Of a stretch of 18,858 nucleotides of DNA, positions 9,901-16,671 are shown in pieces. Each line of letters begins with the position of its first letter. Within the stretch, counting starts at the first letter, position 1. The notes under the pieces were generated by a model. That model had not been told where the DNA came from, ran no database searches, and saw nothing but the letters and a program-made list of their open reading frames with translations. A program made the translations under genes and the position numbers. The stretch is taken from NCBI GenBank assembly GCA_002315675.1, contig DCHP01000115.1, forward strand, positions 1 to 18,858, given 5' to 3'. Origin of the DNA: Rikenellaceae bacterium UBA1749. Its GTDB lineage: Bacteria; Bacteroidota; Bacteroidia; Bacteroidales; Rikenellaceae.

Positions 9901-10060
9901 CGGATTCAGTCATTATGACGACAGTAGGTGCCGTCAAGTCTGGAAATACGTCTACCTGTTGCCTTGGAATGACAATTATCCCTGAAATCAAAATGATCAC
10001 TGCGCCGACAACAATCAGAAAACGATTGCTGAGAGATAGTTTTATTATCTTGTTTAACAT
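6968..10060 (-). CDS. Heavy-metal efflux RND pump, inner membrane (CusA/CzcA family)
   Basis: Proton-driven inner-membrane pump of the HME-RND family, 1030 aa, the usual size. The start (LSNRFLIVVGAVIILISGII as TM1, then RQQVDVFPDLTAPTVVI and ETAINGAMGVRRIRSIS) is family-typical. The proton-relay helix TM4 reads AVGSLVDDAIIDVEN: D407 and E414 match CusA D405 and E412, while the extra Asp that CzcA has six residues before (DFG) is Ala401 here. Aligning by hand with CusA, M629 (in TSEMD) and M671 (in HRIDMLLSG) sit at the methionine-cluster positions 623 and 672, but position 573 is Glu576. Further TM bundles are near 345-420, 445-505, 540-560 and 860-1025. The gene follows the adaptor by 50 bases and overlaps the channel gene. 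Export of copper/silver is plausible, other divalent metals cannot be excluded. Confidence 0.93.
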   Translation of the reverse strand: MLNKIIKLSLSNRFLIVVGAVIILISGIIVIPRQQVDVFPDLTAPTVVIMTESESMSAEDVERMVTFPIETAINGAMGVRRIRSISQTGFSVVTVEFDWGENLYTVRQIVSEKLAGISSSLPNGVGEPILAPQTSLMGEVMVIGLTSKDGRTSLQQLRTIADWTFRTRLMSVAGVANVAVTGGDIKEYNILLSPSLMKHYGVSVNEVLEACRNLNSDGNGGVIDYWGNEYVIRTLNRSADPEIIARNTIKISEKGHPITISDIADVKIGNRKPRIGDASINGKEAVRLSVTKQPGVSTVDLTERLDKIIEEIKTTLPEDIEIKNDIFRQEDFIKSSINNISRALWEGGILVIVILFLFLGNPRTTIISLLAIPISLIFAILSLKLLGMSLNTMSIGGLAIAVGSLVDDAIIDVENVYKRLRENTLIEDSSNRKKVLDIIFEASSEIRGSIWNATLIIIVTFTPLFFLSGMEGRMLIPLGISFIISLFASMIVAITLTPVLCSLLLTEKKQHRGTENESWISIKIKEYYRIILDKAISNSSIVIMISVILLLGSLATIPFLGNSFLPQFNEGSMTIEISAMPGISLDESSRIGNMAEKMIMEVPEVKVVSRKTGRSELDEHALGTNTSEMDVPFTIQSRSRKNVFTEMREKLSQIPGVAIEIGQPISHRIDMLLSGSQASIAIKVFGNSLPELFSIGNSIKDAIEDIPGLVDLKVEQLVERPEIHIIPNKIIAASYGIKEHELNDIIETTLLGRNVGQVFEDGKSFNIVARLDENSRSNLSDIKSIPISTIKGNIELSDIAEIKSCSGANSISRENVSRRIIVSANLNGEDIVGTMDKIKREINSKVNIPKDYHIEYGGQGESAKKASDTLLIASVVALFIVFILLYREFESFKLAGITMLNLPLSLIGAIYTVLLTGAVVSIPTIIGFISLFGIAARNGLLLISHYENLKNLPLSVRQLIIQGSCDRIIPIVMTALTSALALVPLAVNGDLPGNEIQSPMAVVILGGLITSTLLNLIVIPIIYYKLCNRK

Positions 10061-10110
10061 ATTTAATATCAGTTTGAAAGTAAACTCAGTTTGAAAATAA
10101 TGCGCAGGTT

Positions 10111-11223
10111 CTAGTGTGAATGGCCATGTGGTATGCTGCCATTGCTACCTGACATTTTAACATAATACACTCCTTCAGAGACGACTTCAAGCCCACTTTC
10201 CAGGCCGGATGTTATTTCTATGCTATAGCCATCACTTGCTCCAAGTGAAATTTCAATTTCCTTATAACATTCTTCGTCAATTTTGATATATGAATAGTAT
10301 TTCCCGTATTTTTCCGCAATGGCAGATTTTGGCAGTGTCAGAACCTCACGGGAATTGCTGAGTTTTAATATTACCTCAATAGGCATCCCAACCGCAATTC
10401 CTTCAACCTTTTCAGCCTTGAAATGAATAGGGATGGTGGTTCCATTACTAGCAATAATGTCTGAACCGGATATTCTTTCCCCGGCACTATAGATTTTGCC
10501 GTTTATTGAATAATTTGCTCCGGTAATTTCCTTTATGGATAGAGCATATCTCGCAGGTACATCAGCCACTATCAGGATTTCCTTCCCGGCTGAAATAGTA
10601 GCAATACTTTGTCCTTCCTCGACGTACTGACCATTTTCTATATAGAGAGAGGTGATATACCCGTTATGAGGTGTAGAAAGTCTGCTGCCGACAGCATTAC
10701 AGGTTCTGTCGTAATCTGCCCTGGCAACCTCAAGTTCTGTCTTTGCCTTGATCAGTTCGTCTTCAGTTGCAAGCTTTTCCTGTCTTAAATATTCAAGACG
10801 ACTATACAGGTTTTCCGCTTTTGTGAGTTCTGCTTTGCACTTTGCAAGTTCAACGGAGTGGTTCTGACTGTTCATTTTGTCTGAGCTGATTGAAAACAAG
10901 TGCTCTGAAGTAGATACATAAGAACCAATTCCAATGTTCTTCTTCGTGAATGAAATCAATCCGGATATGTTTGCTACGATATCCCATGAATCTGAATTGT
11001 CGCTCTCGATTCTTCCGCTTGCAGTAATGATTCCACCAAAAGGAACATATTCTGTTTTTATGGTTTTGATACCGAGTTTTTCGGCTTTTTCGGGTTCAAT
11101 GACAATTTCGGCGGAATTCCCATGGTGATGCTCTTCACTTTCATCATGATGGTGATGTCCACCAACATTACCCTGGCATGCAGATAATAGAGCAAGCAGG
11201 ATAAAAACAATTATGTTTTTCAT
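10111..11223 (-). CDS. Periplasmic adaptor (membrane-fusion) lipoprotein of RND metal efflux, His-rich
   Basis: CusB/CzcB-like adaptor that links pump and outer-membrane channel, 370 aa. The signal peptide ends in the lipobox LLSAC, so C16 would be lipidated and the protein anchored in a membrane. Right behind it is a histidine cluster (HHHH at 23-26, HHH at 32-34, mixed with acidic residues), and the protein ends in HGHSH; both look like metal-binding tails. The order barrel/lipoyl half (GRIESDNSDSWDIVANISGL), coiled-coil hairpin (about 120-175, rich in E, K, L), second lipoyl half (STPHNGYITSLYIENGQYVE), beta-barrel and membrane-proximal domain (EVLTLPKSAIAEKYGKYY) is standard for the family. 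It starts 44 bases after the small His/Cys-rich gene and is followed by the pump. I see no CusB-type N-terminal methionine triad; histidines take that place. Confidence 0.92.
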   Translation of the reverse strand: MKNIIVFILLALLSACQGNVGGHHHHDESEEHHHGNSAEIVIEPEKAEKLGIKTIKTEYVPFGGIITASGRIESDNSDSWDIVANISGLISFTKKNIGIGSYVSTSEHLFSISSDKMNSQNHSVELAKCKAELTKAENLYSRLEYLRQEKLATEDELIKAKTELEVARADYDRTCNAVGSRLSTPHNGYITSLYIENGQYVEEGQSIATISAGKEILIVADVPARYALSIKEITGANYSINGKIYSAGERISGSDIIASNGTTIPIHFKAEKVEGIAVGMPIEVILKLSNSREVLTLPKSAIAEKYGKYYSYIKIDEECYKEIEISLGASDGYSIEITSGLESGLEVVSEGVYYVKMSGSNGSIPHGHSH

Positions 11224-11267
11224 TATTTTATGTATTGCAAGTTATTACTTTGATAGTATTATGTTTC

Positions 11268-11654
11268 TTACAATACAACGGGAGGCGCTCTAAAAGAAGG
11301 AGATAAATAATAAAACTGGGATAGACATCTTTCTGAAAAACTGACAAGATTCCGTGTGTTTATTCCGCGGAGAAAGATGTCTTTTATTGTATGACATAGT
11401 GAATCAAATATTTCACTACCTATATTTTCGTTGTGGGAATTGAATAAGTTGAAAAAATCCGTGCATATGGAATCAGAATGGGAATCGCATAAATGCGGGT
11501 CGTGTTCCATTTCGTGGTCATGATGGCAACATTCATTCCCTGTACAAACAACAACGGTCCCATCATGATGGTGATGGGGAATGACGTTATGCACAAGAAT
11601 AATTACCTGGACAAATAACGTCAGTAATGCCGAAATATGTCTAATTCTTCTCAA
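11268..11654 (-). CDS. Small His/Cys-rich exported protein upstream of efflux genes, TTG start
   Basis: A 128-aa protein of unproven function. One N-terminal hydrophobic segment (ALLTLFVQVIILVHNVI, about 9-25) is a signal anchor or signal peptide. It is followed at once by PHHHHD and then a dense metal-ligand stretch (CTGNECCHHDHEMEHD, then HLCDSHSDSIC), so the mature part should face the periplasm and bind metal. It ends in SFRAPPVVL; small copper-associated proteins of the CopL type end in a similar RGPP motif. The start must be TTG at 11654: an in-frame TAA lies directly before it and no ATG precedes the hydrophobic segment. AAGGA sits five bases upstream, an unusually good ribosome binding site for this window. 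It overlaps the end of cmk by 14 bases and precedes the adaptor gene, which suggests a metal chaperone or accessory role. Similar His-rich small proteins are common beside RND operons in Bacteroidota as far as I recall. Confidence 0.75.
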   Translation of the reverse strand: MRRIRHISALLTLFVQVIILVHNVIPHHHHDGTVVVCTGNECCHHDHEMEHDPHLCDSHSDSICTDFFNLFNSHNENIGSEIFDSLCHTIKDIFLRGINTRNLVSFSERCLSQFYYLSPSFRAPPVVL

Positions 11655-12312
11655 TTAATTCCTTAAACCATTTCATCTGCTCTTCAGGCGTCATATTACT
11701 GTTGTCCAGAAGGATGGCATCGCTTGCTTTTCTAAGAGGACTTTCCTCCCGATGTTCATCCTTGTAGTCTCTTTCAATAATATTCTTTCTGATTTCATCA
11801 AGGGATACACTCATCCCCTTTTCAATCAGTTCCTTATATCTTCGCTGGGCTCTGACATCGACGCTTGCAGTCATAAAAAGCTTTATCTCGGCATCTGGAA
11901 AGACAACAGTTCCTATATCCCTACCGTCCATTACTATTCCACGTTCTTTGCCCATTTGTTGCTGCAGTGCGACCAGTTTTATCCTTACAGTTCTTATTTT
12001 GCTTATGAGACTGACATTGTTGCTGACTTCCATACCCCTAATTTCACTTTCAACATTTTCTCCGTTCAGGTATATGTCGCTTTTTTCCGTGGTAGGATTG
12101 TACTTGAAACTGATTTCAACACCATCAAGGTTCTGTGAAATCAGTTCTTCCGACTCCATGTAGTTATTGCGGATAGCCCAAAGTGTGACAGCTCTGTACA
12201 TTGCGCCAGTATCAATGAAAACATACCCAAGTTCCTTTGCAATTGCTTTCGCAAAAGTGCTTTTCCCACATGATGAATAACCGTCAACCGCAATAATTAT
12301 CTTCTTTTCCAT
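11641..12312 (-). CDS. cmk: Cytidylate kinase
   Basis: Transfers phosphate from ATP to CMP or dCMP in pyrimidine nucleotide recycling in the cytoplasm. The 223-aa length is normal for the long bacterial type. The P-loop GYSSCGKST is at 11-19, followed by the family signature FIDTGAMYRAVTLWAI (about 32-47), the CMP-binding insert region around 60-130, the GRDIGTVVFPDAEIKLFMTA block, and the lid segment with RRYKELIEKG. It starts 9 bases after the LysE-type gene, and its last 14 bases overlap the following TTG-started gene, which suggests coupled translation. The placement ahead of a metal-efflux cassette is unusual for this housekeeping gene. Confidence 0.96.
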   Translation of the reverse strand: MEKKIIIAVDGYSSCGKSTFAKAIAKELGYVFIDTGAMYRAVTLWAIRNNYMESEELISQNLDGVEISFKYNPTTEKSDIYLNGENVESEIRGMEVSNNVSLISKIRTVRIKLVALQQQMGKERGIVMDGRDIGTVVFPDAEIKLFMTASVDVRAQRRYKELIEKGMSVSLDEIRKNIIERDYKDEHREESPLRKASDAILLDNSNMTPEEQMKWFKELIEKN

Positions 12313-12321
12313 AATATCCAG

Positions 12322-13008
12322 TTATAAAATAGAAATAGGGATTTTTTCGATAATAATATCAAGTAATTTAATGACAACCTTGATGATACCCCATACTCCA
12401 AATCCCATAATAATCCCCCCTGATATCCAATTTAGCCAAAGTAATCCCCTGTAAGTAAACTTGCTTCTCAATTTGTCAACAGAAAAGGTAAGAATGAACC
12501 ACCATAGATTGGTCCCGGTGTAGACGCCTAACAGCAGCAGAAAATCTGCTCCGAATGAATAGTCTGAACCGCCCATCCCAAGTGCGGCAAAAATCATTGC
12601 GTAAACCAGGAAATAGGCTGGATTCGTAAGTGTCAAAAGTAGTACGGAAAGGAAGTTGCTTATGTAATCTCTGGTGAATTTTGTTGAAGTGTGGGTAATA
12701 CTATGAGTACGTGGCACTTTTTTGTGGAAAGTATAGAACCCGAAGACTATCAGTATGATACCGCCCACAACCTGAACCCAGAAATCGTATTTTTCAAGAA
12801 ATGCATTGATGTATGTTAGACAGAATAGCGCAAGTGTCGCAAAAATAGTGTCTGCCAGTGCTGCACCCGCACCGCTAATAAAACCGCTTATCCGTCCTGA
12901 ACTTAGAGTTCTTTGAGTGCATAATATTCCAATGGGGCCTAACGGAATGGACGCAAGGAATCCAGCAATAGTCCCTAAAATATATGCGGTTATGAAAGAA
13001 ATGACCAT
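12322..13008 (-). CDS. LysE-family transporter
   Basis: Inner-membrane exporter of the LysE/RhtB type, 228 aa. The N-terminus carries the family hallmark IPLGPIGILCTQRTLSSGR (about 21-39), followed by GFISGAGAALADTIFATLAL, a conserved helix. About six hydrophobic segments are visible: 5-30, 40-66, 77-94, 118-143, 152-175 and 193-215. The NPAYFLVYAMIFAALG segment fits the second half of the fold. Family members export amino acids such as lysine, threonine or homoserine lactone; some relatives handle cations, and substrate cannot be predicted here. It is the first gene of the minus-strand operon and is divergent from lnt. The -7 box lies only 6 bases before its ATG, so either the message has almost no leader or translation begins further in. 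Confidence 0.85.
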   Translation of the reverse strand: MVISFITAYILGTIAGFLASIPLGPIGILCTQRTLSSGRISGFISGAGAALADTIFATLALFCLTYINAFLEKYDFWVQVVGGIILIVFGFYTFHKKVPRTHSITHTSTKFTRDYISNFLSVLLLTLTNPAYFLVYAMIFAALGMGGSDYSFGADFLLLLGVYTGTNLWWFILTFSVDKLRSKFTYRGLLWLNWISGGIIMGFGVWGIIKVVIKLLDIIIEKIPISIL

Positions 13009-13014
13009 ACTCTA

Positions 13015-13022
13015 CAAAGGTA
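13015..13022 (-). promoter_or_regulatory. -7 box (TACCTTTG) for the LysE-cmk-efflux-folC operon
   Basis: The minus strand reads TACCTTTG, an exact TAnnTTTG -7 box, ending 6 bases before the ATG at 13008. Transcription would begin about 2-4 bases before the start codon. No TTG -33 element is evident at the expected spacing. It would drive all seven minus-strand genes. Confidence 0.5.
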
Positions 13023-13114
13023 GTAAAAATCCAGTAGTTCTCTTTAGTTTTTCGTTGCTAAACCCGAAAAACAGTGATGAAAAACAATCTGAAAACAGTT
13101 GAGGGCAGAAGTCT

Positions 13115-13126
13115 GCAGAATTCTGC
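13115..13126. promoter_or_regulatory. 12-nt perfect palindrome in divergent promoter region, possible operator
   Basis: GCAGAATTCTGC is a perfect inverted repeat between the divergent LysE-type and lnt genes. A further GCAGAA copy (13105-13110) and a TGCAG (13131-13135) lie close by. It is about 93 bases from the LysE-side -7 box and 115 from the lnt-side box. A dimeric regulator could bind it, but no regulator gene is in the window and chance is possible. Confidence 0.3.
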
Positions 13127-13240
13127 GGGTTGCAGTCTATTTCCATTAAAGGCTGATGTTTAGATTTCTATTATTATCAATCTCTTTTTCTTTCTCGTTT
13201 TTCAGTAAACAGTACAATGTAAAGTATACAAATAAAACAC

Positions 13241-13248
13241 TAATTTTG
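13241..13248 (+). promoter_or_regulatory. -7 box (TAATTTTG) for lnt
   Basis: TAATTTTG fits TAnnTTTG and ends 5 bases before the lnt ATG at 13254, so the message would have nearly no leader. No clear -33 TTG is found about 19-21 bases upstream. Confidence 0.45.
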
Positions 13249-13253
13249 TAACC

Positions 13254-14801
13254 ATGATTAAATGTTTATCTGAGAAACCAATAGTACTAGTCTTTCTGTC
13301 AGCATTGTTTTTGTCAATGCCATGGCTCAGTATATTGTCTCCATTTGCCTTTGTCGGTTTTGTTCCAATCCTTATATTATGGAAACGTAATGTGAAGCAT
13401 TTTCTCCTTTGGGTAATGTTCGCTCTTCTGCTATGGATGTCGTTTTCCTGCTGGTGGGTTACGATAGCAACAGCCGCGGCATTTGTGGGTATTCCACTTT
13501 TTGGATTGATCTATAACTGGTTGCCATTTGTGATATGGTATAAAATTCAGAAATGGGCATCGGAACCTATCAGATGGATTCTTTTTATATCACTATATCT
13601 GATAGGAGAAGGACTATATACGTATGCGGAGTTCAGTTTTCCATGGCTGACTCTTGGAAATGCTTTTGCAAGAACTCCGATATTAGTGCAGTGGTATGAA
13701 TGGACAGGGGTATTCGGAGGAAGTATGTGGGTTTTACTGGTTAATGTACTTGTTTTCAAATTTATTACCGAAAGGAAGTGCAGGGCATCATTGATAGCTA
13801 CGATTGCAATTCCGGTTGTTTGTTCCATTTGCCTGTATTTTGCATATTCATCAGATGGCCAGCAGAAAAGTTTTGCGGTCATACAACCAAATCTTAATCC
13901 TTATACCGATAAGTATGGAAACATGAGTGTGCACCAACAACTTGATGTTATCCTGGATGAGGCTTCCAAATGCAAGAATAAGAAAGTGGATTATTTTATT
14001 GCTCCTGAAACTGCAATTGATGTCAATATCTGGACTGATAGACTGGCTGATGACCCGTATGTCTGTAAGGTGCGAAGTTTTATCCGTTCCTGTCAGTTAA
14101 GTCCTGTCATGGTAATTGGAGCAACAACGGTAAGTAAGGTTTCTCCCTCGCTCTCATATGACTACGCAACAAGAAAAATAGGTGACATATATTACATGAT
14201 GTTCAATTCATCGCTTTGGATTGATTCTACTCGGAATGTCGACTATTATCATAAAGGATGTCTGGTAGTCGGAGCGGAAAAACTTCCGTATCCTAAATTT
14301 TTCAGATCTATTGAACGGGCGACAGGTATTCCTTTTGGGGGAATATTCGGTAATTATGGCCGTTCAAAACGAAGAGACGTTTATCATGGTGTCGGAACTG
14401 CAATCTGCTATGAGAGTATATATTCAGAGTACTTTACAGAGTATATTCACTCTGGTGCGAAAATTATGACGGTCATTACAAATGACGGCTGGTGGAATGA
14501 TACTCCAGGACATGTCCAACATATGAATTTCTCCCGTCTTCGTGCAATTGAAACAAGACGTGCGATAGCAAGATCTGCCAATACAGGGATTTCATGTCTG
14601 ATTAACGGACGTGGTGATGTGATTGATTCATTGGGCTGGGATAAAAAGGGGGTACTCTTTGGAACTCTTCAGGAGGATGACAGACAGACTCTTTATGTCC
14701 GTCTTGGTGACTGGCCAATCCGTATTTCATGGTATATGCTTGCACTGTCATTGATGTTTATGATAGCCAGAATTTTCAGAAAAAAAATGGACTTAATATA
14801 A
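13254..14801 (+). CDS. lnt: Apolipoprotein N-acyltransferase
   Basis: Inner-membrane enzyme that adds the third acyl chain to the N-terminal cysteine of lipoproteins, the last step of lipoprotein maturation. The 515-aa protein has an N-terminal membrane domain (several hydrophobic segments within 1-200) and a periplasmic nitrilase-like domain ending in one C-terminal membrane helix (about 490-507). The catalytic triad is visible: E252 in APETAID, K334 in YYHKGCLVV and C385 in AICYES. E342 corresponds to the essential Glu of the PFGE loop in the E. coli enzyme, although the loop reads VVGAEKLP here. The block TVITNDGWWNDTPG followed by ARSANTGISCLINGRG is also typical. It is divergent from the LysE-type gene and lies 34 bases before glnS, which has its own -7 box. 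The adaptor lipoprotein of the neighbouring efflux system would be a client of this pathway, as would all other lipoproteins. Confidence 0.95.
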   Translation: MIKCLSEKPIVLVFLSALFLSMPWLSILSPFAFVGFVPILILWKRNVKHFLLWVMFALLLWMSFSCWWVTIATAAAFVGIPLFGLIYNWLPFVIWYKIQKWASEPIRWILFISLYLIGEGLYTYAEFSFPWLTLGNAFARTPILVQWYEWTGVFGGSMWVLLVNVLVFKFITERKCRASLIATIAIPVVCSICLYFAYSSDGQQKSFAVIQPNLNPYTDKYGNMSVHQQLDVILDEASKCKNKKVDYFIAPETAIDVNIWTDRLADDPYVCKVRSFIRSCQLSPVMVIGATTVSKVSPSLSYDYATRKIGDIYYMMFNSSLWIDSTRNVDYYHKGCLVVGAEKLPYPKFFRSIERATGIPFGGIFGNYGRSKRRDVYHGVGTAICYESIYSEYFTEYIHSGAKIMTVITNDGWWNDTPGHVQHMNFSRLRAIETRRAIARSANTGISCLINGRGDVIDSLGWDKKGVLFGTLQEDDRQTLYVRLGDWPIRISWYMLALSLMFMIARIFRKKMDLI

Positions 14802-14808
14802 AATACCT

Positions 14809-14816
14809 TACTTTTG
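14809..14816 (+). promoter_or_regulatory. -7 box (TACTTTTG) for glnS
   Basis: TACTTTTG fits TAnnTTTG and ends 19 bases before the glnS ATG at 14836, giving a leader near 15 bases. No matching -33 TTG is seen, but position and match are good. Confidence 0.55.
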
Positions 14817-14835
14817 TGAATTAAAAATCAATAAT

Positions 14836-16521
14836 ATGGATAATATGAATGTAGCTGAACCTGAAGTAGAGAAGGAAAAGCTGAATTTTATTGAGGAAAT
14901 TATAGAGGACTCTATTGCCAAAGGAGTGAAACAGATACAGACACGTTTCCCACCTGAACCAAATGGGTATCTGCATATCGGTCATGCAAAGAGTATATGC
15001 CTGAATTTTGGTATGGCGAAGAAATATGGTGGAAAATGTAATCTGAGATTTGATGATACAAATCCAGTTAAGGAGGATACAGAATATGTTGATTCCATAA
15101 AGCAGGACATCAACTGGCTTGGTTTTATGTGGAGTGAAGAACATTATGCTTCCGATTATTTCGACCAGTTATATTTATGGGCAGAGAAACTGATTGAAAA
15201 GGGACTTGCATATGTTGATGACCAGACTCAGGAAGAAATAAGAGTAGGCCGCGGAACCATTACAACCCCTGGAACGAATTCGCCATACAGGAATCGTTCC
15301 GTAGAGGAAAATCTTAAACTTTTCCGTGAAATGCGTGATGGCAAGTTTGCCGATGGTGAAAAAGTGTTGAGAGCAAAAATTGATATGGCTCATCCAAACA
15401 TGCTTTTCCGTGATCCCCTTATGTACAGAATAATTCATACCGATCACCATAGGACTGGCAACAAGTGGTGTATATACCCAATGTATGATTATGCTCATGG
15501 TCAGAGTGACTCCATAGAACATATTACTCATTCAATATGTACTCTTGAATTCGATGTCCATCGTCCGCTGTATGACTGGTTTATTGACAAACTTGAGATA
15601 TTCCCTTCCCATCAGTATGAATTTGCACGTCTGAATATCAACTATACAGTAATGAGTAAGCGTAAACTTCTTCAGCTGGTAAAACAGGGGTATGTCACAG
15701 GATGGGATGACCCTCGAATGCCGACTATCTGCGGTCTTAGAAGAAGAGGGTATACTCCTGAAAGTATCAAGATGTTTGCGGAGAAAGTAGGTGTCGCAAA
15801 AAGGGATAATATAATTGATCTTGGGCTTCTGGAATGGTGTCTGCGTGAAGATCTTAATAAGAAGGCTGAAAGACGTATGGCTGTTCTGAATCCAGTTAAG
15901 GTCATTATCACCAATTATCCGGAAGGTAAGACAGAACTCTTCAATGCAGTTAATAACCCTGAAGATGAATCTGCGGGTGTACGTCAGGTGTCTTTCACTC
16001 GTGAAATTTTCATCGAATCTGATGACTTTATGGAAAATCCTCCTAAGAAATATTTCCGTCTTCAGCCAGGTGGTGAAGTTCGTCTGCGTTACTCTTATCT
16101 TATTAAATGTGATGAAGTCATAAAGAATGAAGATGGCTCGATAAAGGAACTTCATTGCTCATATGACCCAGAATCAGGAAGTGGAAGTAGCTCTGACGGA
16201 CGTAAGGTCAAAGGGGTAATTCACTGGGTTTCTGCAACTGAATGCAAGCAGGCAAAAGTCCGTCTGTTTGATAGATTGTTTGCAGTTGAGGCTCCAGATG
16301 AAGCTCCTGAAGGAGGAACATTCCTTGATAATCTGAACCCTAATTCCTTGACAGAGAAGATTGCATATATTGAACCATCTCTATACTCAATGCCTGTTGG
16401 AACCCATGTTCAGTTTGAAAGAGTCGGGTATTTCTATAATGAGGGTCTTGATGAAAACGGAGCTCCTGTCTATAACAGGACGGCAACCCTCAAGGACTCA
16501 TGGGCTAAAAAGAATCAATAA
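14836..16521 (+). CDS. glnS: Glutaminyl-tRNA synthetase
   Basis: Class I aminoacyl-tRNA synthetase that charges tRNA-Gln with glutamine in the cytoplasm. The 561-aa length matches bacterial GlnRS. The signature FPPEPNGYLHIGHAKS places HIGH at 47-50, the KMSKS-equivalent MSKRK is at 273-277, and the active-site region NLRFDDTNPVKEDTEYVDSI follows HIGH as in GlnRS (a DTNP/K pattern rather than the GluRS form). The C-terminal anticodon-binding beta-barrels are represented by the region from about 340 on (RMAVLNPVKVIITNYPEG, KYFRLQPGGEVRLRYSYLI, GVIHWVSATECKQAKVRLFD). GlnRS rather than the Asp/Glu-tRNA amidotransferase route is usual in many Bacteroidota. A strong terminator about 75 bases downstream ends the message. 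Confidence 0.97.
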   Translation: MDNMNVAEPEVEKEKLNFIEEIIEDSIAKGVKQIQTRFPPEPNGYLHIGHAKSICLNFGMAKKYGGKCNLRFDDTNPVKEDTEYVDSIKQDINWLGFMWSEEHYASDYFDQLYLWAEKLIEKGLAYVDDQTQEEIRVGRGTITTPGTNSPYRNRSVEENLKLFREMRDGKFADGEKVLRAKIDMAHPNMLFRDPLMYRIIHTDHHRTGNKWCIYPMYDYAHGQSDSIEHITHSICTLEFDVHRPLYDWFIDKLEIFPSHQYEFARLNINYTVMSKRKLLQLVKQGYVTGWDDPRMPTICGLRRRGYTPESIKMFAEKVGVAKRDNIIDLGLLEWCLREDLNKKAERRMAVLNPVKVIITNYPEGKTELFNAVNNPEDESAGVRQVSFTREIFIESDDFMENPPKKYFRLQPGGEVRLRYSYLIKCDEVIKNEDGSIKELHCSYDPESGSGSSSDGRKVKGVIHWVSATECKQAKVRLFDRLFAVEAPDEAPEGGTFLDNLNPNSLTEKIAYIEPSLYSMPVGTHVQFERVGYFYNEGLDENGAPVYNRTATLKDSWAKKNQ

Positions 16522-16592
16522 TTATAGCATATGACTAGGCCTAAATAGATTATTGACACTAATACGCTATTTCAGGACTATACAAATCAATT

Positions 16593-16635
16593 AAAAAGAG
16601 AGTTCGCCCAATTTTTGGGTGAACTCTCTTTTTTT
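16593..16635 (+). terminator. Strong intrinsic terminator after glnS
   Basis: A 14-bp stem (16597-16610 with 16616-16629, one G-U pair) encloses the 5-nt loop ATTTT. Four further A-T pairs extend its base, and it is followed by a T7 tract (16629-16635). It closes the glnS message. It could also work in reverse because an A run precedes it. Confidence 0.92.
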
Positions 16636-16640
16636 ATTAT

Positions 16641-16648
16641 TAGTTTTG
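16641..16648 (+). promoter_or_regulatory. -7 box (TAGTTTTG) for the dsbD gene
   Basis: TAGTTTTG fits TAnnTTTG, comes just after the glnS terminator and ends 23 bases before the ATG at 16672. This spacing supports the start at 16672 over the upstream in-frame TTG at 16615. Confidence 0.55.
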
Positions 16649-16671
16649 TGCTAATTAGTCGGACAATTATT

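Noticed and set aside
9492..10094. Open frame of 200 aa on the plus strand, opposite the start of the pump gene
   Set aside because: Antisense shadow of conserved pump codons; composition is typical of a reversed membrane-protein frame and no start signals are seen.
11120..11160. CATGGTGATG / CATCATGATGGTGATG repeats as a DNA repeat element
   Set aside because: They are simply His-codon runs of the adaptor gene read on the other strand; the same holds for 11562-11580 in the small His-rich gene.
15532..16155. Open frame of 207 aa on the minus strand within glnS
   Set aside because: Lies wholly antisense to the conserved GlnRS catalytic and barrel domains and has no recognisable motif.
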